Assembly: GCF_001641615.1 (NCBI RefSeq)
Contig: NZ_LRRU01000004.1
Coordinates: 186,001-250,000, forward strand
DNA: 64,000 bases
DNA from: Pseudoalteromonas gelatinilytica
Lineage (GTDB): Bacteria > Pseudomonadota > Gammaproteobacteria > Enterobacterales > Alteromonadaceae
Direction of reading: 5' to 3'
A program made the position numbers and the translations under genes. Shown piece by piece: positions 56,289-64,000 of this stretch. The stretch's first letter is position 1, and each line of letters opens with the position of its first letter. The notes under the pieces are model-generated. The model worked only from the letters and a program-made list of their open reading frames with translations, searched no databases and was not told the origin of the DNA.

Positions 56289-59048
56289 ATGAAAAACAGA
56301 ATAAAGTATTTACCATTTGTAATTGCATTTGCTCTCACTGGATGCGGTGGTTCAGATAGTAATAATGCACCTGAGTTCACAAGTAACTTAATGTTCACAC
56401 TAGATGAAGATACATCTATTACGGGCCAAGTTGTGGCAGCAGATGATGATGCTGTTAGCTATACCCTCGGCTCTGCAGCAAGTAACGGAGTATTTGCTTT
56501 AAATGCTGATGGTACATTTACCTATACCCCAAAAGAAAATTTTGCAGGCCAAGACACAGTAACCGTTACCGCCACTGACGGCAGCTTAAGTACTGATGCA
56601 GTACTTACTTTTACGGTTAACAACGTTAACGATGCACCAACGCTTACGAGCCAGTCAATCACTGTAACCACCTCAACAACAACTGAAGGTTCATTAACTT
56701 TTAATGATGCCGACGGTGACACTGTAACTGTCTCTTTAGTAACGCCTCCTACCAACGGTACCCTTACTCTAGATGAACAAACAGGGGCATTTACATTTAC
56801 CGCAGAAACGCTGTCAGAAATTAACGATAGTTTTGTTATTGAATTTACCGATGGCAATATTAGCTCGCCTATCACCGCAACCATTGAATTAAAACCTTCG
56901 TATGTTACGAACGAAGATAAGCTCAATTACTACTACAGCTCAGATAAGTCTCATTTAAAACAAGCACAAGCGATTAGTGAAAATATCAATGATGATATTT
57001 ACATGGACGAAGTAAACACACAATTAGCTATTGGTTACCTTATTGCAGGCTTTGCTGAGAAAGCTGACGAACACTTCAACAAAATTACAGCAATAGACAC
57101 AAAAGCAAATGCCTATTTAGATGCAGCTAAATCTCTTGATTTGATAAATTTAAGTGAAAAAGCTTTAACGTTTAGACAAGATGCTGCAACTCTTTACAAT
57201 CAATACCTTGCTGAAAAAGGACTGGAAAATATCAGCAGCTCAGATCCGGGCTTTTATCTGACTCTAACGAATCAATACAACGCAGCTGGCCAAACTGAGG
57301 CCGCTCAAGCTATGTTAGACACACTAAAACTTTATGCAAGTGAGGTTTATACAGAAGAATATAATGCGACTTATATTAGGTTCATATCTGCAATCAAAAA
57401 AACCGTTGAGTCTTCTAAAGAGCAATATGCTGCAACCCACACAGAAACAGTAAGAAATGAAGGAGTAAAAGTCACTCAAGCCATGGCCGAATTAAGTGAA
57501 AAAATCGGTTACTTTATACAAAAGTCAGGTGACTACAAAGGCCAACCAACTGAGCGTATGCGGGCACTTTACATTGCATGGTCTGCTCAATCTTTTATTC
57601 AGCTAAATGAAGTTGATTTGGCAAAATATTATACGAACTTAGCGCTTTCATATTATGGTGTTGTTGGTTTTGATAATACATATAGCTTTACTGCAAGCCC
57701 ATATGCAGAAGCAACTTTAGCTTCATATACCTATCCATTAGAAGTTTTAACAGCAAATATTAAAGCTTTATATGATGTAGAGCTTTCAAATAATCCCGCT
57801 TTTGCTTTACTCACAGATCAAGATGACAAAGATGATGCTGTTGAATTTTCTTTTGCTTATGAAGTAGCTAACAAGCTACAAGCGGGTATCACCATAGATG
57901 ATGCAGTACAAAACGCGAAAGAATACTTTATGAGTGGCGAATCACCTAATGCAATTAGCTTCTATCAGACACTTATAACCTCATCAGGCCAACCTGGTGC
58001 AGCTGATATTCTTCGAGTTCGAGGTGAAAATGAACTTGGCCTAATTCTGGCTAATTACGCCGCAGATATACTATTTTCTGAAGAGTATATTTTAAGTCAA
58101 ACTTCACCTACTTACATTACTGACCGGTATGGTTGTGCTGGACTAGTCAATCTTGCAATAGCATTAGGTAATGAGCAACAAGCTAAAAATTACGCACAGC
58201 GTTGTTCAGATATTATAGATACTTACTTTATTGAAAATAATACTAACTTCACTACCGACTCAGCTGCTTATGCATTGAATCACCAGCTAGCTACTTTCGG
58301 GCTCGTATCTCAACCTGAATCGATAGCTAACACCGCAGAAAAACTTAAAACTCTAATTAATTTGTTTGAAAAAAAGCAAACACAAATAGAATGGCGATTA
58401 AGTTCACTCGGATACCTTGTACAAGCAGGGCTAATTGATATGGCGTTAAATTGGTTAGATATCAGCTTGACCACACTGCAATCAGAACAATCAAACCTTG
58501 ATATTAATGACTATAAATCTCTACTTACTAAAGCACTTTACGCGACACTTAGCACTGGCAAAACAAGTGGTGGACTATTCGAAAGCTACTCTCTCACCTC
58601 ATCATTAGCTAGATTCCAAGTAAATAACGAGCAATATGCCTCAGCTTATGCTGAAACAATTGAAATGTTAAAGCCATTTGTAGCCAATGCAAATACGTTT
58701 GTACTCTTACAAGACGATAAAGTTATACAAAGTAACCTTGAAACATTGATTACTTTTCAGACCCTACTTGGCAATGATGCCGCGGTAAAAGAATTAATTG
58801 CTCACTCAGTCAATGCAGAAGCAGATAAGCTATCACTTACAGCCCTTTATGCTAACTTAGTCGCTCAAAGAGATGATTTCCCTACATCTTCGATAGCAAG
58901 TATCGATACAGACCACGATGGCAAACCTAACTTCTTCTTATCAGGCGCATCAGAACAAGCAATTGCTGAATCCGGCTTAATTGCAGATAACGATGCTGAC
59001 AATGATGGGATTGAAGACAGTATCGATGTGACTCCTTTAGGAGAATAG
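56289..59048 (+). CDS. Large lipoprotein with cadherin-like and TSP3-like domains
   Basis: 919 residues. Lipobox LTGC (Cys19) is followed by a short Ser/Asn linker and two tandem cadherin/Ig-like domains (about 25-120 and 122-205, with ADGTFTYTPKENFAGQDTVTV). The middle is a long helical, TPR-like region (about 205-860). The C-terminus has DTDHDGKPN and DNDADNDGIEDSIDVTP, calcium-binding thrombospondin type 3-like repeats. I do not recognise a full-length family. It may be a surface partner of the TonB receptor encoded 290 nt downstream, since the two share an upstream motif. The middle uses more AGA codons and is AT-richer. Confidence 0.78.
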   Translation: MKNRIKYLPFVIAFALTGCGGSDSNNAPEFTSNLMFTLDEDTSITGQVVAADDDAVSYTLGSAASNGVFALNADGTFTYTPKENFAGQDTVTVTATDGSLSTDAVLTFTVNNVNDAPTLTSQSITVTTSTTTEGSLTFNDADGDTVTVSLVTPPTNGTLTLDEQTGAFTFTAETLSEINDSFVIEFTDGNISSPITATIELKPSYVTNEDKLNYYYSSDKSHLKQAQAISENINDDIYMDEVNTQLAIGYLIAGFAEKADEHFNKITAIDTKANAYLDAAKSLDLINLSEKALTFRQDAATLYNQYLAEKGLENISSSDPGFYLTLTNQYNAAGQTEAAQAMLDTLKLYASEVYTEEYNATYIRFISAIKKTVESSKEQYAATHTETVRNEGVKVTQAMAELSEKIGYFIQKSGDYKGQPTERMRALYIAWSAQSFIQLNEVDLAKYYTNLALSYYGVVGFDNTYSFTASPYAEATLASYTYPLEVLTANIKALYDVELSNNPAFALLTDQDDKDDAVEFSFAYEVANKLQAGITIDDAVQNAKEYFMSGESPNAISFYQTLITSSGQPGAADILRVRGENELGLILANYAADILFSEEYILSQTSPTYITDRYGCAGLVNLAIALGNEQQAKNYAQRCSDIIDTYFIENNTNFTTDSAAYALNHQLATFGLVSQPESIANTAEKLKTLINLFEKKQTQIEWRLSSLGYLVQAGLIDMALNWLDISLTTLQSEQSNLDINDYKSLLTKALYATLSTGKTSGGLFESYSLTSSLARFQVNNEQYASAYAETIEMLKPFVANANTFVLLQDDKVIQSNLETLITFQTLLGNDAAVKELIAHSVNAEADKLSLTALYANLVAQRDDFPTSSIASIDTDHDGKPNFFLSGASEQAIAESGLIADNDADNDGIEDSIDVTPLGE

Positions 59049-59061
59049 CCCATTATAATAC

Positions 59062-59083
59062 GGCGAGGCAGCTCTGCCTCGCC
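59062..59083 (+). terminator. Strong GC hairpin after large lipoprotein gene
   Basis: A 10-bp stem GGCGAGGCAG/CTGCCTCGCC, 14 nt after the stop, has only two bases between the arms (about 9 bp can pair). There is no T tract, so it may protect RNA or terminate only partly. Confidence 0.55.
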
Positions 59084-59167
59084 CGCCATGTTAAAACCCC
59101 AACAAATTCAACAAATACTCAACAAAAGGAATTTAATATTCCTTGGAAAATAAAAAACCCCGCAATA

Positions 59168-59207
59168 CAATTGAGATCTATTTCTATTCTCATTTTTAAT
59201 TGATACA
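59168..59207 (+). promoter_or_regulatory. Shared upstream motif, Fur-box-like, before TonB receptor gene
   Basis: Starts CAATTGAGATCTATTTC and runs through ATTCTCATT to TTGATACA, 132 nt before the start codon. It is the second copy of the motif at 56206-56244. ATTCTCATT is a typical Fur half-site. Confidence 0.55.
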
Positions 59208-59338
59208 ATCACCCACTCTTATCTTTATGCAAAATACGCAACAAATAAAGCAATTAATTTAATAAAGGTAATTAACTATTGCCAGCTCTTATGCGGCCTT
59301 CTCTTTAATCTAATTGGTACTATTTCAGGAGTTTTACC

Positions 59339-61990
59339 ATGCAAATGCGCTACTTATCAGCGTGTTTGATGCTTTTACTTAATGCCCCTTTACACGCTAA
59401 TGAAGTAAAGCAACAAACAACAGATCCTCAATGTAACGATAAGAACAATAAGCAATGCAAAGAGATAGAGCGCATTACTGTTAAAGGGCAATACATCGGG
59501 ATTGAAGTACCTGAGGTGATAGGTCGTGCCTATTTAGATAGAAACTTTATCGAAGCAACCCCCAAAGGTAATGGTGATATTAATGAGTTAATTGCCTTAC
59601 TGCCGGGCGTGCAATTAAGTGAAGACTACTACTCGATTGATAACCTTGCTGAAATTAGCGCCCCTGAAATTAGTATCTCGGGTGCAAAGCCTTGGCAAAC
59701 AGGCTTTATGATTGATGGCATGAATTATAACAATCGTCTTGATCCTGCCAGCGCGAGCCGTATTGGGGCCTCTGAAAATGAGGTATCAGGCGGTGTGCAG
59801 AGCATGAACATTAACAGTCAAATTGTTGAGTCGATTACTGTTTACGATCATAACATTCCTGCAGACTTTGGTGACTTTTCTGGTGGCGTGGTCGATGCCG
59901 AAACGATTTCACCTTTTTCTACAGACACTCGTGTGAGCTTTGGTATTCGTGGTAACCGCAGTGATTGGGGGGAGTACCATATAATCGATAACGATGAGCC
60001 TGATGACACCGCAGAGGGCAAAGACGACCTTGAGCCGCCAATCTATGAAAAAACGAATATCGATTTTTCAATCCAAAAAAAGTTAAATGAACAGCATGCG
60101 TTACTAATGAGCGTTAGCTATTTAAAAAGTGATATTTCGGATATTTCGCTCTCGGCGCAAAAGGTCGAAAGTAGAGAAAACATCAACGCCTTACTGAAAT
60201 ACAGCTATCGCGATGGCTGGGTTGATTCACTCGATTTAAGCGTTATGTATGCCCCTTATACTTCAGACTCGTACTTGAAAGACGTGCTCAATAGTGACTA
60301 TCAAGTTGAAGGGGGAAGTTTTGGCTTTACTGCGAATTTAGCTGAAGAAACACGCTTTGGTCACTTCAGCAGCAAATTTAATATGAGTCAAAGTGATAAC
60401 AACCGTACAGGGCCTGCGCATTTTTATACTTGGCTTCAAGCTAAAGGCAAAGAATGGGGTCAATTAGCCGATCAAAGCGTCGACTCAATTCCTGTTTCAG
60501 AGTACGGCGGCTATGGCAACCTTGATAACACGCAAACCACCTTTAATTGGCGAAACACCCTAACACTTGAGCGTAAAAAGTGGGGCAATACCGAACATGC
60601 AATTCGCGTGGGTGCTGAACTCAACCATCAAAATTATGAGCGAACTCGCCAACAAAACTATTATAAGTATGACTCACCAATTCAATACTCATCAACTAAC
60701 GCACAACTAAACTGTAGTGGCTATACTCTTGATTGTGTTGAACAAAGTTTTTATGTTGATTTAGATACCCTTGCCGAGCAATTAGGCGGCAGTATCGATT
60801 TTAATAATCCAGAGCACTTACTTGCCTACTCGAATAACGTCGCGACAACTGCTCAGTATTTTAACTCTCGTCTTGTCACACCACGTGAAAATATCGATGT
60901 AAGCTTAAATAAAGCAGCACTGTATGCTACCGATGTGATCACCTGGAAGCAGTTTGATTTTCATTTAGGCGTTAGATACGACTACGATGATTTTTTCAAA
61001 AATCACAATATCGCGCCAAGATTTTCAATGGGTTATGACGTATTTAACGATGGCAATACACTACTGACTGCGGGTTTAAACCGTTATTACGATGCAGGCC
61101 TACTTGGTTATAAAATTAAAGAGCAACAAAAGTTTGCTTACCGTGAGTACCGCCCTATTCAAAGTGGCTACTTACAAGCTTGGCTTCCTTCTTCTTACAC
61201 AGGTAACTTTCGTTATATTTATGACGATGTGAAAAGCCCTTACGATGATGAAGTTGCCTTAGGTCTTCGCCATGCTACCGAGAGTTTCGGTAACTTTGCA
61301 GTGAAATACGTACATCGTGACAAAAAAGAGCAGCTATCCAGAAATGAAGAAACCAACCTAAAAAACGATGGTTATCAATATATTACTATTTATAATAATG
61401 GTACTGGCGAAAGCGAACGTTACTCACTGTCTTGGGATGCAAAATTTGGAGACCATTCAATATGGGCCAATGCATCTTATAGCCAAAATAGTGAAAGCAA
61501 TAGTGACTACACTGCAACACCCGACAACACCCCTATCGAGACACTGGTTTACTATGAGGGTGAGCTCATGAGCTTATCTGAGTTAGATACCCTTAAAGCG
61601 AATTTTGGTCGCCCAGTAACTGCTAACTTTGGTTTGAATACCAACTGGACTGATACGTTTTCAACTGGTTTAACAGCAACCTACAGCGGCAGTTACACAA
61701 CTGCAATTAAGTCTAGCAGCGATCAACAAATTGGTATTGGTAGTGAGTGTACTACGTGTGAAGCAGTTGAAATATTTGTACCAAAATACGAAGCACATAC
61801 CTTTGATTCTCGCATTATGTTTGCCTTAAGTAGTCGTTGGAATTATCAAATAAGTCAATCTCAATCTGTTGAGTTCCGTCTTGATGTCAGCAACTTATTC
61901 AACGCCCGTAGCCATGCTATTACAGAAGGAAACTCAGGGATTGAACCTGGAAGAATGTTTTGGTTAGGGGTGTCTTATAACTATGAATAA
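59339..61990 (+). CDS. TonB-dependent receptor linked to di-heme peroxidase
   Basis: 883 residues with a signal peptide (to about residue 20), a short Cys-containing leader (DPQCNDKNNKQCKEIE), a TonB box-like ERITVKGQ, and a plug domain (DINELIALLPGVQLSEDY, WQTGFMIDGMNYNNRLD) with an altered sequence compared with nutrient receptors. The barrel ends GVSYNYE rather than the usual Phe. AGGAG precedes the ATG. Its stop overlaps the cytochrome gene by 8 nt, so the two are translationally coupled. The ligand is unknown; the shared Fur-like upstream motif suggests metal or metal-complex uptake. Confidence 0.88.
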   Translation: MQMRYLSACLMLLLNAPLHANEVKQQTTDPQCNDKNNKQCKEIERITVKGQYIGIEVPEVIGRAYLDRNFIEATPKGNGDINELIALLPGVQLSEDYYSIDNLAEISAPEISISGAKPWQTGFMIDGMNYNNRLDPASASRIGASENEVSGGVQSMNINSQIVESITVYDHNIPADFGDFSGGVVDAETISPFSTDTRVSFGIRGNRSDWGEYHIIDNDEPDDTAEGKDDLEPPIYEKTNIDFSIQKKLNEQHALLMSVSYLKSDISDISLSAQKVESRENINALLKYSYRDGWVDSLDLSVMYAPYTSDSYLKDVLNSDYQVEGGSFGFTANLAEETRFGHFSSKFNMSQSDNNRTGPAHFYTWLQAKGKEWGQLADQSVDSIPVSEYGGYGNLDNTQTTFNWRNTLTLERKKWGNTEHAIRVGAELNHQNYERTRQQNYYKYDSPIQYSSTNAQLNCSGYTLDCVEQSFYVDLDTLAEQLGGSIDFNNPEHLLAYSNNVATTAQYFNSRLVTPRENIDVSLNKAALYATDVITWKQFDFHLGVRYDYDDFFKNHNIAPRFSMGYDVFNDGNTLLTAGLNRYYDAGLLGYKIKEQQKFAYREYRPIQSGYLQAWLPSSYTGNFRYIYDDVKSPYDDEVALGLRHATESFGNFAVKYVHRDKKEQLSRNEETNLKNDGYQYITIYNNGTGESERYSLSWDAKFGDHSIWANASYSQNSESNSDYTATPDNTPIETLVYYEGELMSLSELDTLKANFGRPVTANFGLNTNWTDTFSTGLTATYSGSYTTAIKSSSDQQIGIGSECTTCEAVEIFVPKYEAHTFDSRIMFALSSRWNYQISQSQSVEFRLDVSNLFNARSHAITEGNSGIEPGRMFWLGVSYNYE

Positions 61991-63053
61991 GTGGTTACTT
62001 CTCTTAACGTGCAGCATTTTTACAACGAGCGCTTTTACTCAAGAGCAGTCATTACGCGAATTATACGCAAAGCCACAGCATGAGTGGCCAACGATTATTA
62101 GTAGTAAAGATGTGCCAGCTGCACCGCTTAAACCTTTAAAAGCCAAGCCGTTTAAGCAAAGTGATGAGATCATCGCATTAGGTGAAAAGCTATTTAACGA
62201 TACCCGTTTGTCACGAGATAACACGGTAAGCTGCGCAAGCTGTCATGAGTCTCGTTTAGCGTTTACAGATAGGCGTAAACTAGCAGTTGGCATTGATGGT
62301 CAAGTCGGCACACGTAATACCCAAGCCATTATTGGTGTTGACCATTGGCAAACATTTTTTTGGGATGGCCGAGCAAAAACTGCAGCTCAGCAAGCATTAA
62401 TGCCAATTGAAAACCCGATAGAAATGGGCAGTTCGGTTGAGCTTGTGCTTAACAAAGTAAACAGTGCTGAGGACTATAAAAACCCAATATTTAATGCCTT
62501 TGGCAAAGAAGCGCTTAATAAAGAGCTATTGGCTCTTGCGCTTGTTGCCTTTGAACGCACCTTTGATATTCCTGAATCACTTTTCACGCGCTTTATCGAT
62601 AAAGCACAAACGAACCCTAGTGAAGCGGTTGCACTTTTAGACGATCAACAACTTGAAGGTTTACATCTATTTAGAACCAAAGCGAGGTGTATGACTTGTC
62701 ATGAAGGCGCTTTACTCAGTGACAATGAATTTCATGTTACGGGGCTGCATTTTTATGGTCGAAAACTTCAAGATTTAGGGCGTTTTGATGCCACTCAAGA
62801 CCCCGCTGATATAGGCAAGTTTAGAACCCCTTCTCTTTTAGCATTACAACAAAGTACGCCTTGGATGCACCATGGTGGCTTTCAAAATTTGCTAGGGATA
62901 GTCAACTTTTATAATGCAGGTGGAGCAAGGCCAAAACCGAGCAAAAAATTTAAAGATGATCCAAACTACCCACAAACAACTGAGTTACTGCATAAGTTAG
63001 CACTCAGTAAGGATGAAAAAAATGCGCTAATCGCATTTTTAGAAACCCTTTAA
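61983..63053 (+). CDS. Di-heme cytochrome c peroxidase / MauG family protein
   Basis: 356 residues with a signal peptide (MNKWLLLLTCSIFTTSAFT). Two c-type heme motifs are present: CASCH (about residue 83) and CMTCH (about residue 239), in the order and spacing of bacterial cytochrome c peroxidases and MauG. These act in the periplasm, reducing peroxide or oxidising a partner protein. Overlap with the TonB receptor gene implies joint production, and a MauG- or MbnH-like protein-modifying role is possible. A hairpin follows. Confidence 0.92.
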   Translation: MNKWLLLLTCSIFTTSAFTQEQSLRELYAKPQHEWPTIISSKDVPAAPLKPLKAKPFKQSDEIIALGEKLFNDTRLSRDNTVSCASCHESRLAFTDRRKLAVGIDGQVGTRNTQAIIGVDHWQTFFWDGRAKTAAQQALMPIENPIEMGSSVELVLNKVNSAEDYKNPIFNAFGKEALNKELLALALVAFERTFDIPESLFTRFIDKAQTNPSEAVALLDDQQLEGLHLFRTKARCMTCHEGALLSDNEFHVTGLHFYGRKLQDLGRFDATQDPADIGKFRTPSLLALQQSTPWMHHGGFQNLLGIVNFYNAGGARPKPSKKFKDDPNYPQTTELLHKLALSKDEKNALIAFLETL

Positions 63054-63059
63054 CTGCAT

Positions 63060-63085
63060 GCTCGCTCTTAGCAATAAGAGTGGGC
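63060..63085. terminator. Hairpin between cytochrome peroxidase and AraC-type genes
   Basis: An 11-bp stem with two G-U pairs (63060-63070 and 63075-63085) and a GCAA loop lies between convergent genes. The T tract is weak (TCTCTT). Confidence 0.6.
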
Positions 63086-63089
63086 TCTC

Positions 63090-64000
63090 TTACCCCTTTA
63101 ATTGACTTGGCGTAAGCCCTGTCCAGCGTTTGAATGCTCGTCTGAAATTAGCAATATCATAAAATGATAAGCGCATGGCGACTTGCTCATTGCATTGCTC
63201 GCGCATGGCAAGTAAGTAAATCGCTTTGCGCTTACTTTGCTCATCATACAAGGTAGAAAACCGCACGCCATGGGCTTTTAGTTTGCGCTTGAAAGTTGCA
63301 GGGCTCATGGCAAATTGGCTGGCGACTTGGTCTAAATTTAACGCCGGATTTTGATAAATTAATCGGCTTACGGCTTCCACAAAAGTGCTATTTGCAGAAT
63401 TTAATGCCGCTAGTTGCGAGTTAATTTGTGAGAACCTAAAACTACTAAACGCGGGGTTAGTCAGCCTAAGCGCGTGTTTATTTAATACCCAGCGGGTTAT
63501 AGGTTTTTCAAAAACGACTTTAAGGCCCAAATGCTGCTCGTATTCTTGGCTATGTCTGGCGCGTTTATAGGCAAACTCAAACTGACAAGGGACTCGCTCA
63601 CCCGCCACTTTTTTAATAACTTGATAAAACGCAGCGCTGTAAATTTCCATAACGTACTGGCTTATTTCATCATCCAAGCCCACTGCATTTTGCAGCACAA
63701 TGTAATACTGCTCGTTATGTACATAACTATAACTAAATAACAAAGGAGCTAGTTGCATGCGCAAATTGTGTAACTGCTTTAAAGCTTGGCCGATGTGCGC
63801 TGCATGTAGCACGCCTTGAGCAGCAACAGAGGTATCGTTCGCCAGCTGACTGCCTAATAAAAAGCCGCTGTCGGCAGATTTCATCAACTGCTTAAACTGC
63901 GTCAATAAGCGTACTTGCTGCGAAATACTAAACTGATGCTGCACACTCATTAAGTCTTGCTCAAACACCCCAGTGCCTCTGAGTAACTTATGCAGTGCAA
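63090..64000 (-). CDS. AraC family transcriptional regulator, 5' truncated by window edge
   Basis: The frame stays open to the right edge: upstream of the GTG at 63968 it reads ALHKLLRGTGVFEQDLMS, a typical continuation, so the true start lies beyond 64000. The C-terminal AraC domain has two helix-turn-helix units (LDLDQVASQFAMSPATFKRKL-like and EQVAMRLSFYDIANFRRAFKRWTG, ending TPSQLKG). The N-terminal part is the AraC_binding_2/OruR-like sensor of this subgroup (about 340 residues usually). It is convergent with the cytochrome gene. Confidence 0.9.
   Translation of the reverse strand, partial: ALHKLLRGTGVFEQDLMSVQHQFSISQQVRLLTQFKQLMKSADSGFLLGSQLANDTSVAAQGVLHAAHIGQALKQLHNLRMQLAPLLFSYSYVHNEQYYIVLQNAVGLDDEISQYVMEIYSAAFYQVIKKVAGERVPCQFEFAYKRARHSQEYEQHLGLKVVFEKPITRWVLNKHALRLTNPAFSSFRFSQINSQLAALNSANSTFVEAVSRLIYQNPALNLDQVASQFAMSPATFKRKLKAHGVRFSTLYDEQSKRKAIYLLAMREQCNEQVAMRLSFYDIANFRRAFKRWTGLTPSQLKG

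Noticed and set aside
56522..56926. 134-codon open frame antisense to the cadherin-like lipoprotein
   Set aside because: It is a valine/serine-rich shadow of repetitive Thr/Asp coding sequence.
56289..63053. Methanobactin-type operon
   Set aside because: A MauG-like enzyme and TonB receptor are present, but no MbnA-like precursor, MbnB/MbnC or recognisable MbnP was seen.

Overview
The window looks like about 64 kb of chromosome from a marine gammaproteobacterium of the Alteromonadales, most probably Pseudoalteromonas. This is inferred from AT-rich coding sequence, several large TonB-dependent receptors, a YqiJ/YqiK-flotillin/giant ATPase operon, a DUF2986 mini-gene, a DP-EP (DUF1888) protein and families of short intergenic repeats. 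No taxonomic search was possible. No rRNA, tRNA, prophage, insertion sequence or CRISPR array was seen. The genes at both edges (M3 peptidase on the left, AraC-type regulator on the right) run out of the window.

Region by region. 1-13.8 kb: housekeeping and accessory enzymes (M3 peptidase, lipoprotein amidohydrolase, EamA exporter, lipoprotein glycerophosphodiesterase, dienelactone hydrolase, a divergent LysR/DJ-1 pair, rhomboid protease, small 2OG-Fe(II) oxygenase, EEP nuclease/phosphatase family protein with a STAS-like protein, YghU, an MFS carrier and a small lipoprotein). 13.8-19.2 kb: S9 peptidase, azoreductase, an overlapping EF-hand/proline-rich pair, and a photolyase overlapping a DUF2256 mini-gene. 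19.2-27.9 kb (minus): a YqiJ-like membrane protein, a YqiK-type flotillin and a 1982-residue AAA ATPase form one apparent operon. 28.2-33.3 kb: OsmC, a barrel protein, an M20 dipeptidase, DUF2986, and an AraC/GyrI regulator between two repeat-filled gaps with heptamer tandem repeats, REP-like hairpins and a 111-bp direct repeat.

33.4-38.6 kb: a copper-type (OprC/NosA-like) TonB receptor, a tandem universal stress protein, an MFS exporter and an XRE/membrane-protein pair. 38.8-43.6 kb: a winged-helix/STAND-ATPase/membrane/TPR regulator followed at 15 nt by a DP-EP protein with an Asp116-Pro117 bond, then a PAS-GGDEF diguanylate cyclase. 43.7-51.9 kb: a TonB receptor, a Tat-exported lipoprotein intradiol dioxygenase, a BaeSR-like two-component system with a proline-rich sensor, and secreted TPR, coiled-coil and barrel proteins. 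52.0-56.0 kb: an amidohydrolase-RidA fusion divergent from its probable LysR regulator, and MgtE. 56.3-63.1 kb: a large cadherin-like/TSP3-like lipoprotein, a TonB receptor and a di-heme cytochrome c peroxidase/MauG family protein. The lipoprotein and the receptor share an upstream motif that looks Fur-like, suggesting one metal-responsive surface system.

The most unusual units are the wHTH-STAND-TPR/DP-EP pair, the lipoprotein/TonB receptor/di-heme peroxidase cluster, and the covarying hairpin repeats around the AraC/GyrI gene.
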